A stretch of DNA of 64,000 nucleotides, from NCBI GenBank assembly GCA_050186335.1, contig JBFWYO010000001.1, positions 78,457 to 142,456 on the forward strand, in the 5' to 3' direction. Below the pieces are notes generated by a model. The model saw only the letters and a list, made by a program, of their open reading frames with translations. It was not told the DNA's origin and did no database searches. Positions 34,360-43,520 of this stretch are shown here, piece after piece. Position numbers and translations under genes: made by a program. The DNA comes from JBFWYO01 sp050186335 (GTDB lineage: Bacteria > Pseudomonadota > Alphaproteobacteria > Bin65). The number at the start of each line of letters is the position of its first letter. Position 1 is the stretch's first letter.

Positions 34360-35541
34360 ATGGCCGAACGGTACGACGTGGTGATTGTGGGCGGCGCGGT
34401 GACCGGCAGTTCGGTCGCCTACCATTTGGCTGCCGATTCGGGGTTCGGCGGTCGCGTACTGGTGCTCGAGCAGGACCCCAGCTATGCCAAGTGTGCCTCG
34501 GCCCTGTCCGCCAGTTCGATCCGCCAGCAATTCTCGACCGCGATCAACATCCGGATTTCGCTGTTCGGCATCGAGTTCCTGCGCCGGATCGGCGAAATTC
34601 TCGAAGTCGACGGGGACAGGCCGAGCGTGCAGTTGCACGAAGGCGGTTATCTGTTTCTTGCCACATCGGCCGGCCGATCGGTGCTGGCTGAAAATCACGC
34701 GCTGCAGACCTCGCTCGGCGCAGATATCCGGTTCTTGCCGCAGCCGGAACTGACGCAAGCCTTTCCGTGGCTGCGCACCGACGATCTGGCCGCCGGCAGC
34801 TGGGGGCGCACCGGCGAGGGCTGGTTCGATGGCTATGGTCTGATGCAGGCGTTCCGCCGCAAGGCGCGTTCGCTCGGCGTCGAATATCGTGCCGCGCGCG
34901 CCGTCAAAGTCGAGCGGCACGCCGATAAGGCCGTCGCGGTCGTGTTGGCCGACGGGTCGCGCATCGCCTGTGGCGCCGTGGTCAATGCCGCCGGCGCCGG
35001 CGCGCGCGCGTTGGCGGCAAGCGCGGGCGTCGACATTCCCGTGCATACGAAGAAGCGGATGGTGTTCACCTTCGCCTGCCGCGAAAAACTGGCGCGCTTC
35101 CCGCTCCTGATCGACCCGAGCGGCGTCTACGCTCGTCCGGAAGGCGAATTGTTTCTGTGCGGGTCGGCGCCGCCGCCCGAAGCCGATCCGGATGCCGACG
35201 GCGATTTCGAGGTCGATCATCGGTTTTTCGACGATCATGTGTGGCCGGTGCTTGCGCGGCGCGTGCCGGCGTTCGAAGCCATCAAGCCGGGCCGGGCCTG
35301 GGCCGGGCATTACGATATGAATTTATTCGATCACAATGCGATCGTCGGGCCTTCCGCCGAATTGCCGAACTTTCATTTCGCCAACGGCTTCAGCGGGCAC
35401 GGGTTGCAGCAATCGCCGGCGATCGGGCGCGGTCTGGCCGAACTCATCGTCCATGGCGGCTTCCGCAGCCTCGACCTGTCGCCGTTAGGCTTTGCGCGCC
35501 TGGCCGAAGGCCGCAAATTGGCGGAAAAGAACGTGGTTTAA
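34360..35541 (+). CDS. FAD-dependent oxidoreductase (DAO/glycine oxidase-like)
   Basis: A 393-residue flavoenzyme. It begins with the dinucleotide-binding VVIVGGAVTGSSVAYHLA, has the second FAD motif AVVNAAGAGARALAASAG and a C-terminal GHYDMNLFDHNAIVG with FANGFSGHGLQQSPAIGR. This is the D-amino acid oxidase/sarcosine oxidase type, oxidising amines or amino acids. Start is ATG 34360 (GAGAAG upstream). The open frame further upstream belongs to antisense of rimO. It is divergent from rimO with a 160-bp gap. Confidence 0.87.
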   Translation: MAERYDVVIVGGAVTGSSVAYHLAADSGFGGRVLVLEQDPSYAKCASALSASSIRQQFSTAINIRISLFGIEFLRRIGEILEVDGDRPSVQLHEGGYLFLATSAGRSVLAENHALQTSLGADIRFLPQPELTQAFPWLRTDDLAAGSWGRTGEGWFDGYGLMQAFRRKARSLGVEYRAARAVKVERHADKAVAVVLADGSRIACGAVVNAAGAGARALAASAGVDIPVHTKKRMVFTFACREKLARFPLLIDPSGVYARPEGELFLCGSAPPPEADPDADGDFEVDHRFFDDHVWPVLARRVPAFEAIKPGRAWAGHYDMNLFDHNAIVGPSAELPNFHFANGFSGHGLQQSPAIGRGLAELIVHGGFRSLDLSPLGFARLAEGRKLAEKNVV

Positions 35542-35919
35542 CCGCCTCGTGCCAGGGCGCCGTCATCCGAAAGCCGATCCGTTGCTGATCGACGTCATTT
35601 GGCGGGGCGGAACGAACAGCCGGCGGACCGTCCAGGCGGCTCAGGTCTCAAGGTCGATCTGAAAGTGCTGTGTATTCTCCGTTCTTCCGGACGACGGTAT
35701 CGTCCATCGCGGGTGCGATCCTACGTTCGAGTTGCGTGCGGCGATCGATTCCTGATCGAATTCGTTACGAAATATTAGGTTATTTGCCACACCTTGTCGG
35801 CGCTTGAGTTATCGGGCGCCAAGGCCAAGCTGTGGCTTCTGCACGGAAACCGCGCGGTCCGACGTGATGGCGCGTACCGGTCGGTCGTACCTCGCCGCGT
35901 CGTTCGATTGGGGGGGGAC
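35542..35919. other. Intergenic region before the receiver gene
   Basis: About 378 bases without a gene. An AT-richer patch at 35755-35790 includes the inverted repeat TTCGT-T-ACGAA (35761-35771) and AATATTAGG, a possible promoter for the receiver gene. A run of eight G (35910-35917) ends 2 bases before its ATG and overlaps the ribosome site. Nothing else is recognised. Confidence 0.45.
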
Positions 35920-36291
35920 ATGGCGCGCGTGCTGCTGATCGACGACGAAACGCTGGTTTTGGCGACGCTGTCCGCCGCCTTGCGCGACGCCGGCCACGAG
36001 GTGGTCGAGGCGCGCGACGGCCGGCGCGGCCTGGCGGCGCTCGCCGAACAGCCGGTCGATCTCGTCGTCACCGACATATTGATGCCGGAACGCGATGGCA
36101 TCGAAGTGATCCTGGAGATCCGCATGCGCTGGCCGCGCCTGAAAATCATCGCGATTTCCGGCGGCGATCCGAACGATGGCTACGATTACCTGCCGATAAG
36201 CAAGCGGCTCGGCGCCGATCGAACGATGACCAAGCCGTTCCTGCCGGCGGAACTTGTCGCCGCGGTGGACGAACTGCTGAGCGGCGCCTGA
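35920..36291 (+). CDS. Single-domain response regulator
   Basis: A 123-residue receiver with no output domain. The acidic pair is DDE (8-10), the phosphoacceptor Asp52 is in TDILMP, SGG gives the switch Ser and MTKPF the conserved Lys. Stand-alone receivers pass phosphoryl groups or bind partners directly. It is very similar in layout to the second single-domain receiver at 63002-63370, and both have Asp52. No kinase is adjacent here. The start follows a G8 tract that would influence translation. Confidence 0.88.
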   Translation: MARVLLIDDETLVLATLSAALRDAGHEVVEARDGRRGLAALAEQPVDLVVTDILMPERDGIEVILEIRMRWPRLKIIAISGGDPNDGYDYLPISKRLGADRTMTKPFLPAELVAAVDELLSGA

Positions 36292-36302
36292 TCCGGCGCG
36301 AC

Positions 36303-36956
36303 TCAGAATTCCGCCTCGAGTTCCTCCACCTCGTCGGGTTCCTGCTTCGCCGCCGCAATCCACTCCTGCATGGCCGGGTGGGCGATGATGCGCCGACAAT
36401 ATTCGGCACAGCGCGGATCCAGCTTCACATCGTAGGTCATGAACCGCGTGCACACGGGCGCGTACATGGCATCCGCCATCGACGGCTTGCCGAACAGATA
36501 CGGGCCCCTGTACTGGTCCAGGCAATCGCGCCAGATCGACACGATGCGATCGATGTCCGCCTGTGCGCCGTCCCAGATCTTGAAGTTCGGGTGGTGCGCC
36601 TTCAGGTTCATGGGCAAGGCCGAGCGCATGTTCGCAAAGCCGGAATGCATTTCGCCGGAAATGGAGCGGCAACGTGCGCGCGCCGCGCGATCCTTCGGCA
36701 GCAGCATCGATTCGGGTTTCAGTTCGTAGAGATACTCGGCGATTGCAAGCGTGTCCCAGATCTCGATGCCGTCGTGGGTCAGGCACGGCACCAGGAACGA
36801 GGGGGAAAGCAGCAGCAGCTCCGCCCGCGTCGATGGGTCGTCGCTGGAGAGCAGCTTTTCCCGGAACTCGATGCCCGCCATTTTACACAGCAGCCAGCCG
36901 CGCAGCGACCAGGACGAGTAATTCTTGCTGCTGATCGTCAGCGTCGCTTGAGCCAT
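36303..36956 (-). CDS. Glutathione S-transferase family protein
   Basis: A 217-residue GST. The N-terminal thioredoxin-like half begins TLTISSKNYSSWSLRGWLLCK (the Ser after Tyr may bind glutathione) and has the FLVPCL-type cis-Pro loop and IWDTLAIAEYL near residue 65. The helical C-terminal half includes PSMADAMYAPVCTRF. Members conjugate or reduce substrates using glutathione. Its start is divergent from phaZ by 198 bp. Confidence 0.87.
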   Translation of the reverse strand: MAQATLTISSKNYSSWSLRGWLLCKMAGIEFREKLLSSDDPSTRAELLLLSPSFLVPCLTHDGIEIWDTLAIAEYLYELKPESMLLPKDRAARARCRSISGEMHSGFANMRSALPMNLKAHHPNFKIWDGAQADIDRIVSIWRDCLDQYRGPYLFGKPSMADAMYAPVCTRFMTYDVKLDPRCAEYCRRIIAHPAMQEWIAAAKQEPDEVEELEAEF

Positions 36957-37057
36957 GTTCGAACTCCTCCGCTAGCGCGTCCCGTCGGGTCGCGAACCTT
37001 GTGCTTGGCCACGCGTGGCCAGTCTGCCGCTTCAAGGCGGCCGCGCACGCTTCGACA

Positions 37058-37101
37058 ATATTGCTGCACCGCACAAAAAAATGCACTAGCCTTTCTGCAT
37101 G
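37058..37101 (+). promoter_or_regulatory. TGC-rich region upstream of phaZ
   Basis: The stretch contains TTGCTGCACCGCAC, seven A residues, then ATGCAC and GCAT. Repeated TGC/GCA half-sites of this sort occur in PhaR (polyhydroxybutyrate regulator) binding regions of other proteobacteria. No regulator gene is nearby, so this is a weak candidate operator for phaZ at 37155. Confidence 0.3.
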
Positions 37102-37154
37102 GGATCGCCGTCATTTTCGGGCGGCGGGCGGCGACCGGAGGCGGGCGGCAATCC

Positions 37155-38387
37155 ATGATTTACCAAGCCTATCAGTCATTCTCCGACATGATGACGCCGG
37201 TGCGCGCAGCGGCCCGCATCGGCCAGGCTGCGCTCGCCAATGCTGCACTGCATAATAACGCTGGCGGTCCGTTTGGCGCCATGATGTTGAACCGGATTGC
37301 GGCTGCGTGCGAACTGGTCGCGCGCACCAAGCTCACCCACGCGCGTCCGGGCTACGGCATCGAGTCGATCGAACACGATGGCAAAGAAGTCGCCGTCGTC
37401 GAGGAAGCCGCGTTCGCGACACCGTTCGCGACGCTGCTGCATTTCAAGAAGGACATCGCGCAAACCCAACCGCGCGTGCTTGTCGTCGCGCCGCTATCCA
37501 GCCACTTCGCCACGCTGCTGCGCGGTACCGTGCGCACGTTGCTGGCCGAGCACGACGTCTACATCACCGATTGGCATAACGCGCGCGATATTCCGCTCGC
37601 GCACGGCAAGTTCGGCTTCGACGAATATGTCGAGCACATGATTCTGTTCATGGAGAAGCTCGGGCCGGGCGGCCATATGGTGTCGATCTGCCAGCCGTGC
37701 GCGGCCGCGCTGGCGGCGGTCTCGGTCATGGCCGAATCCGGCAACGCCGCCCAGCCGCGCAGCATGACGCTGATGGCCGGGCCGGTCGATTGCCGCGTCA
37801 ATCCCACCGGCGTCAACCAACTCGCCACTTCGCGGTCAATCGAATGGTTCGAGGAAAATCTGATCTTCGCCGTGCCGCGCGGACTGCCCGGTGCGGGCCG
37901 GCGCGTCTATCCCGGGTTCGTGCAGCTGGCCGCCTTCATGTCGATGAACGTCGAGCGCCACGTCAAATCGCATATCGACATCTACGACCAGTTGGCGACC
38001 GGCGAACGCGAGAAAGCGGAGATTACGCAAAAGTTCTACGACGAATACTTCGCCGTGCTCGACCTGCCGGCGGAGTTCTATCTGGAAACCGTGCGGCTGG
38101 TGTTTCAGGAGTACGCGCTGCCGCTCGGCAAGCTCGAGTACAAGGGACGCAAGGTCGATCCCAAGGCGATCCGCCGAACCGCTCTGTTCACTGTCGAGGG
38201 TGAGAAGGACGATATCTGCTCGGTCGGCCAGACACTGGCGGCACAAAGCCTGTGCAGTTCGGTCCGCCCGTACATGAAACGCCACCACATGCAGGCCGGC
38301 GTCGGCCATTACGGCGTGTTCAGCGGCAGCAAGTGGAACAAGCAGGTCTATCCGATCCTGCGGAATGTCATCCGCGCCAGCGATTGA
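37155..38387 (+). CDS. phaZ: Intracellular polyhydroxyalkanoate depolymerase
   Basis: A 410-residue PHA depolymerase. It starts MIYQAYQSFSDMMTPVRAAA as in the intracellular PhaZ1 group. The nucleophile region SICQPC (Cys179 followed by Cys182) matches the CQP of PhaZ enzymes, and VEGEKDDICSVGQT and HHMQAGVGHYGVFSG carry the acid and His. It degrades the native polyhydroxybutyrate granules to hydroxybutyrate oligomers in the cytoplasm. There is no signal peptide. The gene stands alone, with the GST gene divergent upstream. Confidence 0.92.
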   Translation: MIYQAYQSFSDMMTPVRAAARIGQAALANAALHNNAGGPFGAMMLNRIAAACELVARTKLTHARPGYGIESIEHDGKEVAVVEEAAFATPFATLLHFKKDIAQTQPRVLVVAPLSSHFATLLRGTVRTLLAEHDVYITDWHNARDIPLAHGKFGFDEYVEHMILFMEKLGPGGHMVSICQPCAAALAAVSVMAESGNAAQPRSMTLMAGPVDCRVNPTGVNQLATSRSIEWFEENLIFAVPRGLPGAGRRVYPGFVQLAAFMSMNVERHVKSHIDIYDQLATGEREKAEITQKFYDEYFAVLDLPAEFYLETVRLVFQEYALPLGKLEYKGRKVDPKAIRRTALFTVEGEKDDICSVGQTLAAQSLCSSVRPYMKRHHMQAGVGHYGVFSGSKWNKQVYPILRNVIRASD

Positions 38388-38770
38388 GTGTCGGGCGGCC
38401 CGCGCGCCGCGCGGCGCCTGGTTCCCGTGTGCGACGGAGGTTCGCTCGGCTCCGGTCGTCGGCGACGCCTGTGGAGCGGTCAGTGTGGAAAGATAGGCAA
38501 CTATACGTGCGTCCCGCGCCGGGACGGAGAACGACGGTCCGCCCGGCGAAAGTCCGTCTGCCGCGTCGGCAGATCGGCCGGCGACATGCGGGCGCGCGCC
38601 GACCCGATCGCTGCGCCATAAGACCATTCCGTAAAGTCCAGGCAATCCGCCGCCTGGCAAGGTTGCACCGCGACGCATTGACGGGGTGGCGCGCACCCGG
38701 CGACAATTGAACATTCAATTGCGGGCCGCGCCCTATGGCGCCGGTCCTTGCCAGCGATACGGAGCCCCGC
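38388..38770. other. Intergenic region between phaZ and the Rieske oxygenase
   Basis: About 383 bases with no credible gene (short frames here are Arg-rich and lack conserved sequence). The one notable feature is the perfect palindrome at 38704-38721. The rest looks like GC-rich spacer. Confidence 0.5.
38704..38721. promoter_or_regulatory. 18-bp perfect palindrome, candidate operator of the Rieske gene
   Basis: CAATTGAA-CA-TTCAATTG has 8-base arms with a 2-base centre and ends 49 bases upstream of the Rieske oxygenase ATG. It is the only AT-rich perfect palindrome of this size seen in the region and differs clearly from the GC-rich surroundings. A dimeric repressor could bind there. No matching regulator is adjacent. 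Confidence 0.5.
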
Positions 38771-39850
38771 ATGTTTCTGAAGAACTACTGGTACGTCGCC
38801 GCCTTCACCGACGAAGTGGGGGCGAAGCCGCTTGGGCGCACGATCTTGAACGAGCCCGTCGTGTTCTACCGCACGCCGGAAGGCCGTCCGGTCGCGTTCG
38901 AGGATCGCTGCTGCCATCGCCATGCGCCGCTGTCGTTGGGGCGCGTGATCAACGACAAGCTGCAATGCGGCTATCACGGCATGACGTTCGATCCGGACGG
39001 CAAATGCGTCGGCATTCCGGGCCAGGTCACGATCCCCAAGGGCGCGCAGCTGCAGACCTTTCCGGTCGTCGACCGCTGGAATTTCCTGTGGATCTGGATG
39101 GGCGATCCCGCGCTGGCCGACGAATCGCGCGTCCCGCGCGTGCAGTTCAACGATCATCCGGACTGGTCCTACGTCGGCGGCTATCTGCATCTGAACTGCA
39201 ATTACCAGCTGCTGGTCGACAATCTGCTCGACCTGTCGCATGAAACGTTTTTGCATTCGAAGACGATCGGCAACGAGCACGTGGCCGATACGCCGCTCGC
39301 CAAGGTGCTGGCCAACAACACCGAAGCGCTGTCGGTCTCGCCGCTCAAGGATCTGGTCGTGGCCAAGCCGGGCGTGACCGCCACGCGGTGGATGTTCGAT
39401 ATCGATCCGCCGCCGCTCTACGCCGCGACCGGCGGCTTCGCCGCGCGCAAGGAAAAGGTCGATCGCTGGCAATTGCTGCATTTCGAGCCGCCGTCGGTGG
39501 TCTGGCTCGACGCCGGGGTGGCCGTGGCCGGCACCGGAGCGGCCGAAGGCAACCGCAGCCGCGGCATCACGCATATCCTGTTTGACGGCATCACGCCCGA
39601 GACCGAAACCAGCACGCACTATTTCTGGAGCTTCCCGCGCAACTACAAGATCGACGACACATCGATCGACGACATGCTGCAAACCGGCGTCGCCAACACG
39701 TTCCTCGAGGACAAGGATATGCTCGAAGGCCAGCAGCGCCGCATGGACGCCAAGCCGAACGCGCCGAAGGTGGACATCAACGTCGACGCGCCGTCGGCGC
39801 AAGCGCGGCGGTTGGTCGATCGGTTGCTGCGCGAAGAGGCCGCACGCTAA
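38771..39850 (+). CDS. Rieske non-heme iron oxygenase, VanA/DdmC-like
   Basis: A 359-residue oxygenase alpha subunit. The Rieske cluster ligands are in DRCCHRHAPLSLG and CGYHGMTFD (C-x-H and C-x2-H). The mononuclear iron site is VDNLLDLSHETFLH (Asp, His, His). It resembles vanillate O-demethylase and related enzymes that demethylate or hydroxylate aromatic acids. The reductase partner is not encoded nearby, so electrons must come from a protein made elsewhere. ATG 38771 (MFLKNYWYVAAF) is typical. Confidence 0.9.
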   Translation: MFLKNYWYVAAFTDEVGAKPLGRTILNEPVVFYRTPEGRPVAFEDRCCHRHAPLSLGRVINDKLQCGYHGMTFDPDGKCVGIPGQVTIPKGAQLQTFPVVDRWNFLWIWMGDPALADESRVPRVQFNDHPDWSYVGGYLHLNCNYQLLVDNLLDLSHETFLHSKTIGNEHVADTPLAKVLANNTEALSVSPLKDLVVAKPGVTATRWMFDIDPPPLYAATGGFAARKEKVDRWQLLHFEPPSVVWLDAGVAVAGTGAAEGNRSRGITHILFDGITPETETSTHYFWSFPRNYKIDDTSIDDMLQTGVANTFLEDKDMLEGQQRRMDAKPNAPKVDINVDAPSAQARRLVDRLLREEAAR

Positions 39851-40172
39851 CGGCAGGTTCCAATCAGTCGCCGATCCGGATCGCTAAATGCCCCTGCGCC
39901 GTATCCGGCGCAATCGGTCGGAGCATAACCGAATTAGATGGGCCGCATCATCAATCTGTATTCGACATAGGCCTGGGTCGGCCGGATGATTGCGTTCGGA
40001 TCTCGTCGGCCGACGAGCATGGGAACCGCAAGCGCGTCGCCTGAAACTGGGCCGCGCCTCGCCCGCGCGTTCGAAACGCCGGGTCCCGCGCCGACGCTTC
40101 GTCCGAACGCGGCTACGCCGGTCTGCCGCAAACGTGCGCGGCCGGCGCTGGTTCTGAACAGCAGGAAGCGCG
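39851..40172. other. Leader region of the second sulfonate-type importer
   Basis: About 322 bases between the Rieske gene and the ABC ATPase gene. It holds LysR-type element copy A at its left part. Short reading frames across it are Arg-rich shadows. Nothing else is recognised. Confidence 0.5.
39923..39968 (+). promoter_or_regulatory. LysR-type promoter element, copy A
   Basis: Copy A of a three-copy 44-bp element (from 39925): ATAACCGAATTAGATGG then TCTGTATTCGACAT. The first half is a degenerate T-N11-A LysR site. TCGACA (39962-39967) is a likely -35 box. A start of transcription near 39997 would feed the importer operon starting at 40173. See copies B (41979) and C (45652). Confidence 0.55.
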
Positions 40173-41039
40173 ATGCTGCTACAACTCTCCGCCATCAATG
40201 CCGCCAACGTCCGGCGCGCTGCCGAAGCCGCGCAAGATACGCGCGAAACGCCCGATCCGCCGCCATCCGTCGCCGGCAGCGTCCATGTCGCTGGCGTCAC
40301 CAAGCTGTTCGATTCGCAGCAAGGCGAGCCTATCCTGGCGCTGGAAGACATCAATCTGCACATTCTCGCCGGCGAGTTCGTCTCGGTGGTCGGGCCGAGC
40401 GGCTGCGGCAAGAGTACGCTGCTGCGAATCGTCTGCGGATTGACGCCGGCGACTCAGGGAACCGTGCTCGTCGGCGGCGAAACCGTGCGCCGCCCGCGCG
40501 AGGATGTCGGCGTCGTGTTTCAAAGCCCGGTGCTGCTGCCCTGGTTGACCGTTACCGACAACGTACTGATGCCGATGGATCTGCGCGAACGGCGCCGCAA
40601 CGAGCATCTGGCGCGCGCCGAGCATCTGCTGGCGATGACCGGCCTGCAGGATTTCGGCGGCAAGTATCCGTTCGAACTGTCCGGCGGGATGCGGCAGCGT
40701 GTGTCGATCTGCCGGGCGCTCATGTGCCAGCCGTCGTTCCTGGCGATGGACGAACCGTTCGGCGCGCTCGACGCCATGACGCGCGAACAAATGAACCTCG
40801 ATCTCATGAAGATCTGCGCGGAAACGGGCGCAACCGTGCTGTTCATCACGCACAGCGTGCCCGAAGCGGTGCTGATGTCGGATCGCGTGGTGGCGATGAC
40901 CCCGCGACCCGGCCGCATCGCCAAAATCATCGACATCGATCTGCCCCGGCCCCGTTCCCTGAAAGACTATGCGTCGGAGAAGTTCAATGACTACACAAGC
41001 GAAATCCGCGAGCTACTCGGCGCCAAAACCCTGGCGTAA
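40173..41039 (+). CDS. ABC transporter ATP-binding protein, nitrate/sulfonate/taurine type (second importer)
   Basis: A 288-residue ATPase with Walker A GPSGCGKST, Q-loop FQSPVLLPWLTVTDN, signature LSGGMRQR and Walker B LAMDEPFGALD. An N-terminal extension of about 35 residues precedes the domain. It differs from the first importer (12532-15195) in Q-loop and tail. AGGAAG lies upstream of ATG 40173. The permease start overlaps the 3' end by 53 bases. Confidence 0.9.
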   Translation: MLLQLSAINAANVRRAAEAAQDTRETPDPPPSVAGSVHVAGVTKLFDSQQGEPILALEDINLHILAGEFVSVVGPSGCGKSTLLRIVCGLTPATQGTVLVGGETVRRPREDVGVVFQSPVLLPWLTVTDNVLMPMDLRERRRNEHLARAEHLLAMTGLQDFGGKYPFELSGGMRQRVSICRALMCQPSFLAMDEPFGALDAMTREQMNLDLMKICAETGATVLFITHSVPEAVLMSDRVVAMTPRPGRIAKIIDIDLPRPRSLKDYASEKFNDYTSEIRELLGAKTLA

Positions 41040-41838
41040 ACTGGCCGCGCTGCCGAAGACCGGCGGCATGCCGCTGTTGGCCATCGTCTTGCCGTCGATC
41101 ACCCTGGTGCTGCTGCTGCTGGTTTGGGACTGGGCGATCACGCGGTTCGACGTGCCATCCACGGTTTTGCCGCGCCCGCTCGACGCATTCGAAGAATTGT
41201 ATTTCGGCCTGATGAACTGGACGCTCGTCAACCATACGCTGGTGACGATGCAGGAAGTCGTCTACGGCTTCGCGATCGGTGCCTTCGGCGGTTTCGTGTT
41301 CGGCGTCATCGTCGCCGAATGGTCGATCGCACGCATGGCGATTTTCCCCTTTCTGATCGCATTCCAGATGATCCCGAAGGTCGCTATCGCGCCGCTGTTC
41401 ATCATCTGGCTCGGTTACGGCATCAGCTCGAAGGTCGCCATCGCCGCCAGCATCACTTTCTTTCCGGTTCTGATCAACACGGTCGCCGGGTTGAAAGCAG
41501 TCGACGGCGAGACGCTCGAAATGATGCGGGCGTTCCGCGCCACCCGCTGGCAGACCTTTCATCGCGTCAAGCTGAAGTTCGCGATGCCATATATCTTCGC
41601 CAGCCTGGAAGTCGCGATCGTACTCGCCGTGATCGGCGCGATCGTAGCCGAATTCGTCGGTTCGACGCAGGGTCTCGGGTACCTGATCCTGCAGGCCACG
41701 TTCAAGCTGGAGACGGCCAAGATCTTCGCCGTGCTCGTGATGCTGGCCATCCTCGGTATATTTCTCAACGCGCTGGTGCGCTGGGCGGCGCGCCGCACGT
41801 TGTTCTGGCACGACAGCCAACGAAGCGGCCGCGGCTGA
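40987..41838 (+). CDS. ABC transporter permease, SsuC/TauC type (second importer)
   Basis: A 283-residue permease. About six spans begin LLAIVLPSITLVLLLLVWDW. The ATPase-docking loop is VDGETLEMMRAFRATRWQTFHRVKL. ATG 40987 has GGAGAAG upstream and lies inside the ATPase frame, so the two are translationally linked. Its binding protein is most likely the exported protein at 43521-44672, two genes downstream. Confidence 0.88.
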   Translation: MTTQAKSASYSAPKPWRKLAALPKTGGMPLLAIVLPSITLVLLLLVWDWAITRFDVPSTVLPRPLDAFEELYFGLMNWTLVNHTLVTMQEVVYGFAIGAFGGFVFGVIVAEWSIARMAIFPFLIAFQMIPKVAIAPLFIIWLGYGISSKVAIAASITFFPVLINTVAGLKAVDGETLEMMRAFRATRWQTFHRVKLKFAMPYIFASLEVAIVLAVIGAIVAEFVGSTQGLGYLILQATFKLETAKIFAVLVMLAILGIFLNALVRWAARRTLFWHDSQRSGRG

Positions 41839-41978
41839 GTTCGCAACTCGTTACACGTATCCACTTTCGGTCTGATCCGTCGGCGTGCGATGCGCCGCGC
41901 GGCGTTATGCGCGCGACGGCCGCCCGTATCCAGCGCGACTTTTCGATTGCGCGACGTGGCCTGCACGCTGCGCGCATG

Positions 41979-42024
41979 TTATAGCACAATTATATGGCCC
42001 CGATCCCCTTTCTGAATTGGACAT
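41979..42024 (+). promoter_or_regulatory. LysR-type promoter element, copy B
   Basis: From 41981: ATAGCACAATTATATGG then TCTGAATTGGACAT, with the site TTATA-N7-TATAT (41979-41995). The -35 box TGGACA is at 42018-42023. Predicted transcription starts near 42055, between an ATG at 42059 and the GTG at 42131, which argues for the GTG as the start of the monooxygenase. Confidence 0.6.
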
Positions 42025-42130
42025 ATGGCTGGGATGGCCAGAAAGTTCGGCGCTGCAAATGCAGCCTGCCGACTCAGCCGCGTCTCGAAAGTATCGGGCC
42101 GAATGGATCGCAGGAAAAAGGAAAGCTGCC

Positions 42131-43441
42131 GTGAAACCGCTTCATCTCGTTTGGTTCCTGGCCGGTGTTTGTCCGCGGGGTTGGCTGGATCCGCGCTGGG
42201 GCTCGAACTACGATTTCCGTCGCCCGGAAATGTACATGGACGCCGCGCGCATGCTCGAGCGCGGTTGCTTCGACGGCATCGTCATCGCCGATCAGCCTTC
42301 GCTCGACAATACCTACACCGGCTCGATCGCGCCGACGCTCCGCAGCGGCTATGAAAGCCTGTGCGGCGATCCGCTCGTGCCGTTGGCGATGATGGGCGCC
42401 GTGACCGAACATCTCGGCCTGACGCCGACGCTGACCACGACCTTTCATCCGCCCTACTTGCTGGCGCGGCAGCTCAACGCGCTCGACCACATGACGCGCG
42501 GTCGCGCCGGCTGGAACGTCGTCACCAGCGTGCGCAAGACCGACGGCGATAATTTTGGCGTGCAGCTGCCCGAGCATGACATCCGTTACGACATGGCCGA
42601 CGAGTACATGGACCTGGTCCAGCGTCTATGGCGTAGCTGGGATACGGACGCCGTGCTGTTGGATCGGGAGAAAGGCCAGTTCGCCGATCCCGATAAGGTC
42701 CACGAAATCAACTTCCGCGGCAAATGGTACAATTCGCGCGGACCCATGCCGATCGGGGCTTCGCCCCAGGTTTCGCCGGTGATCTTCCAGGCCGGCGGCT
42801 CGGGCCGCGGCCGCGAGTTCGCGGCCCAGCATGCCGAATGCATCCTGAGCAATCAGAATTCAACCAAGGGCATGAAAGAGTATGTCGACGACGTGAAGCG
42901 CCGGGCGGCCAAGTTCGGCCGGCCCAGTCCGCGCGTTTTGTTCAGCATTCAACCGATCATCGGTGAAACCGAAGCGGCCGCGCGCGAGAAGGAACGAGCG
43001 CACATGGCGCTGGCCCATACGGATGCATATCTCAATGCTGGGCTCGCTTTCGCGTCAATGTCGCTCGGCATCGATCTGGCGAAGTTCGAGCTCGATACGC
43101 CGATGAGCGAACAACTGCACAAGCTGAAGGGCGTCAAGGCCGGCGAATCGCTGCGGTTCCAGTATTTCCAAGCCAATCCGAAGACGACGCCGCGCGATGT
43201 CGGCCTGCGCGAAGCCGTCAAGGTAACTTTGCCGATCTGCGGTACCGCCGAACAGGTCGCCGACCGGCTGTGCGAAATCGCCGAACAAACCGGCGCCGAC
43301 GGGTTCATGATTCGCGAGGCCCTGCTGCCCGCCTACATTCTCGATTTCGTCGATCGCGTGGTCCCCGCGTTGCAGCGTCGCGGCGCCATGCGCAAGGAAT
43401 ACAGCGGCAAGACGTTTCGCGACAACATTTACGAGTATTGA
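42131..43441 (+). CDS. FMN-dependent monooxygenase, NtaA/SnaA/DszA-like luciferase family
   Basis: A 436-residue two-component flavin monooxygenase. MKPLHLVWFL-type start (GTG), a long LERGCFDGIVIADQ strand, LTPTLTTTFHPPYLLARQLNALDHMTRGRAGWNVVTS and VIFQAGGSGRGREFAAQHAE are the family core. These enzymes use FMNH2 from a separate reductase to cleave C-N or C-S bonds in chelators, sulfones or alkanesulfonates. With the second importer, LysR and the RidA gene it forms a catabolic unit. An ATG at 42059 is an alternative start. Confidence 0.87.
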   Translation: MKPLHLVWFLAGVCPRGWLDPRWGSNYDFRRPEMYMDAARMLERGCFDGIVIADQPSLDNTYTGSIAPTLRSGYESLCGDPLVPLAMMGAVTEHLGLTPTLTTTFHPPYLLARQLNALDHMTRGRAGWNVVTSVRKTDGDNFGVQLPEHDIRYDMADEYMDLVQRLWRSWDTDAVLLDREKGQFADPDKVHEINFRGKWYNSRGPMPIGASPQVSPVIFQAGGSGRGREFAAQHAECILSNQNSTKGMKEYVDDVKRRAAKFGRPSPRVLFSIQPIIGETEAAAREKERAHMALAHTDAYLNAGLAFASMSLGIDLAKFELDTPMSEQLHKLKGVKAGESLRFQYFQANPKTTPRDVGLREAVKVTLPICGTAEQVADRLCEIAEQTGADGFMIREALLPAYILDFVDRVVPALQRRGAMRKEYSGKTFRDNIYEY

Positions 43442-43520
43442 GGCGCGGCGGGGCGGCTGATCGTTCCAGGCGCGCCGCAACCAGGCCGGTCCAAGCCGGC
43501 CAAGATGGGAGGTAATGACA

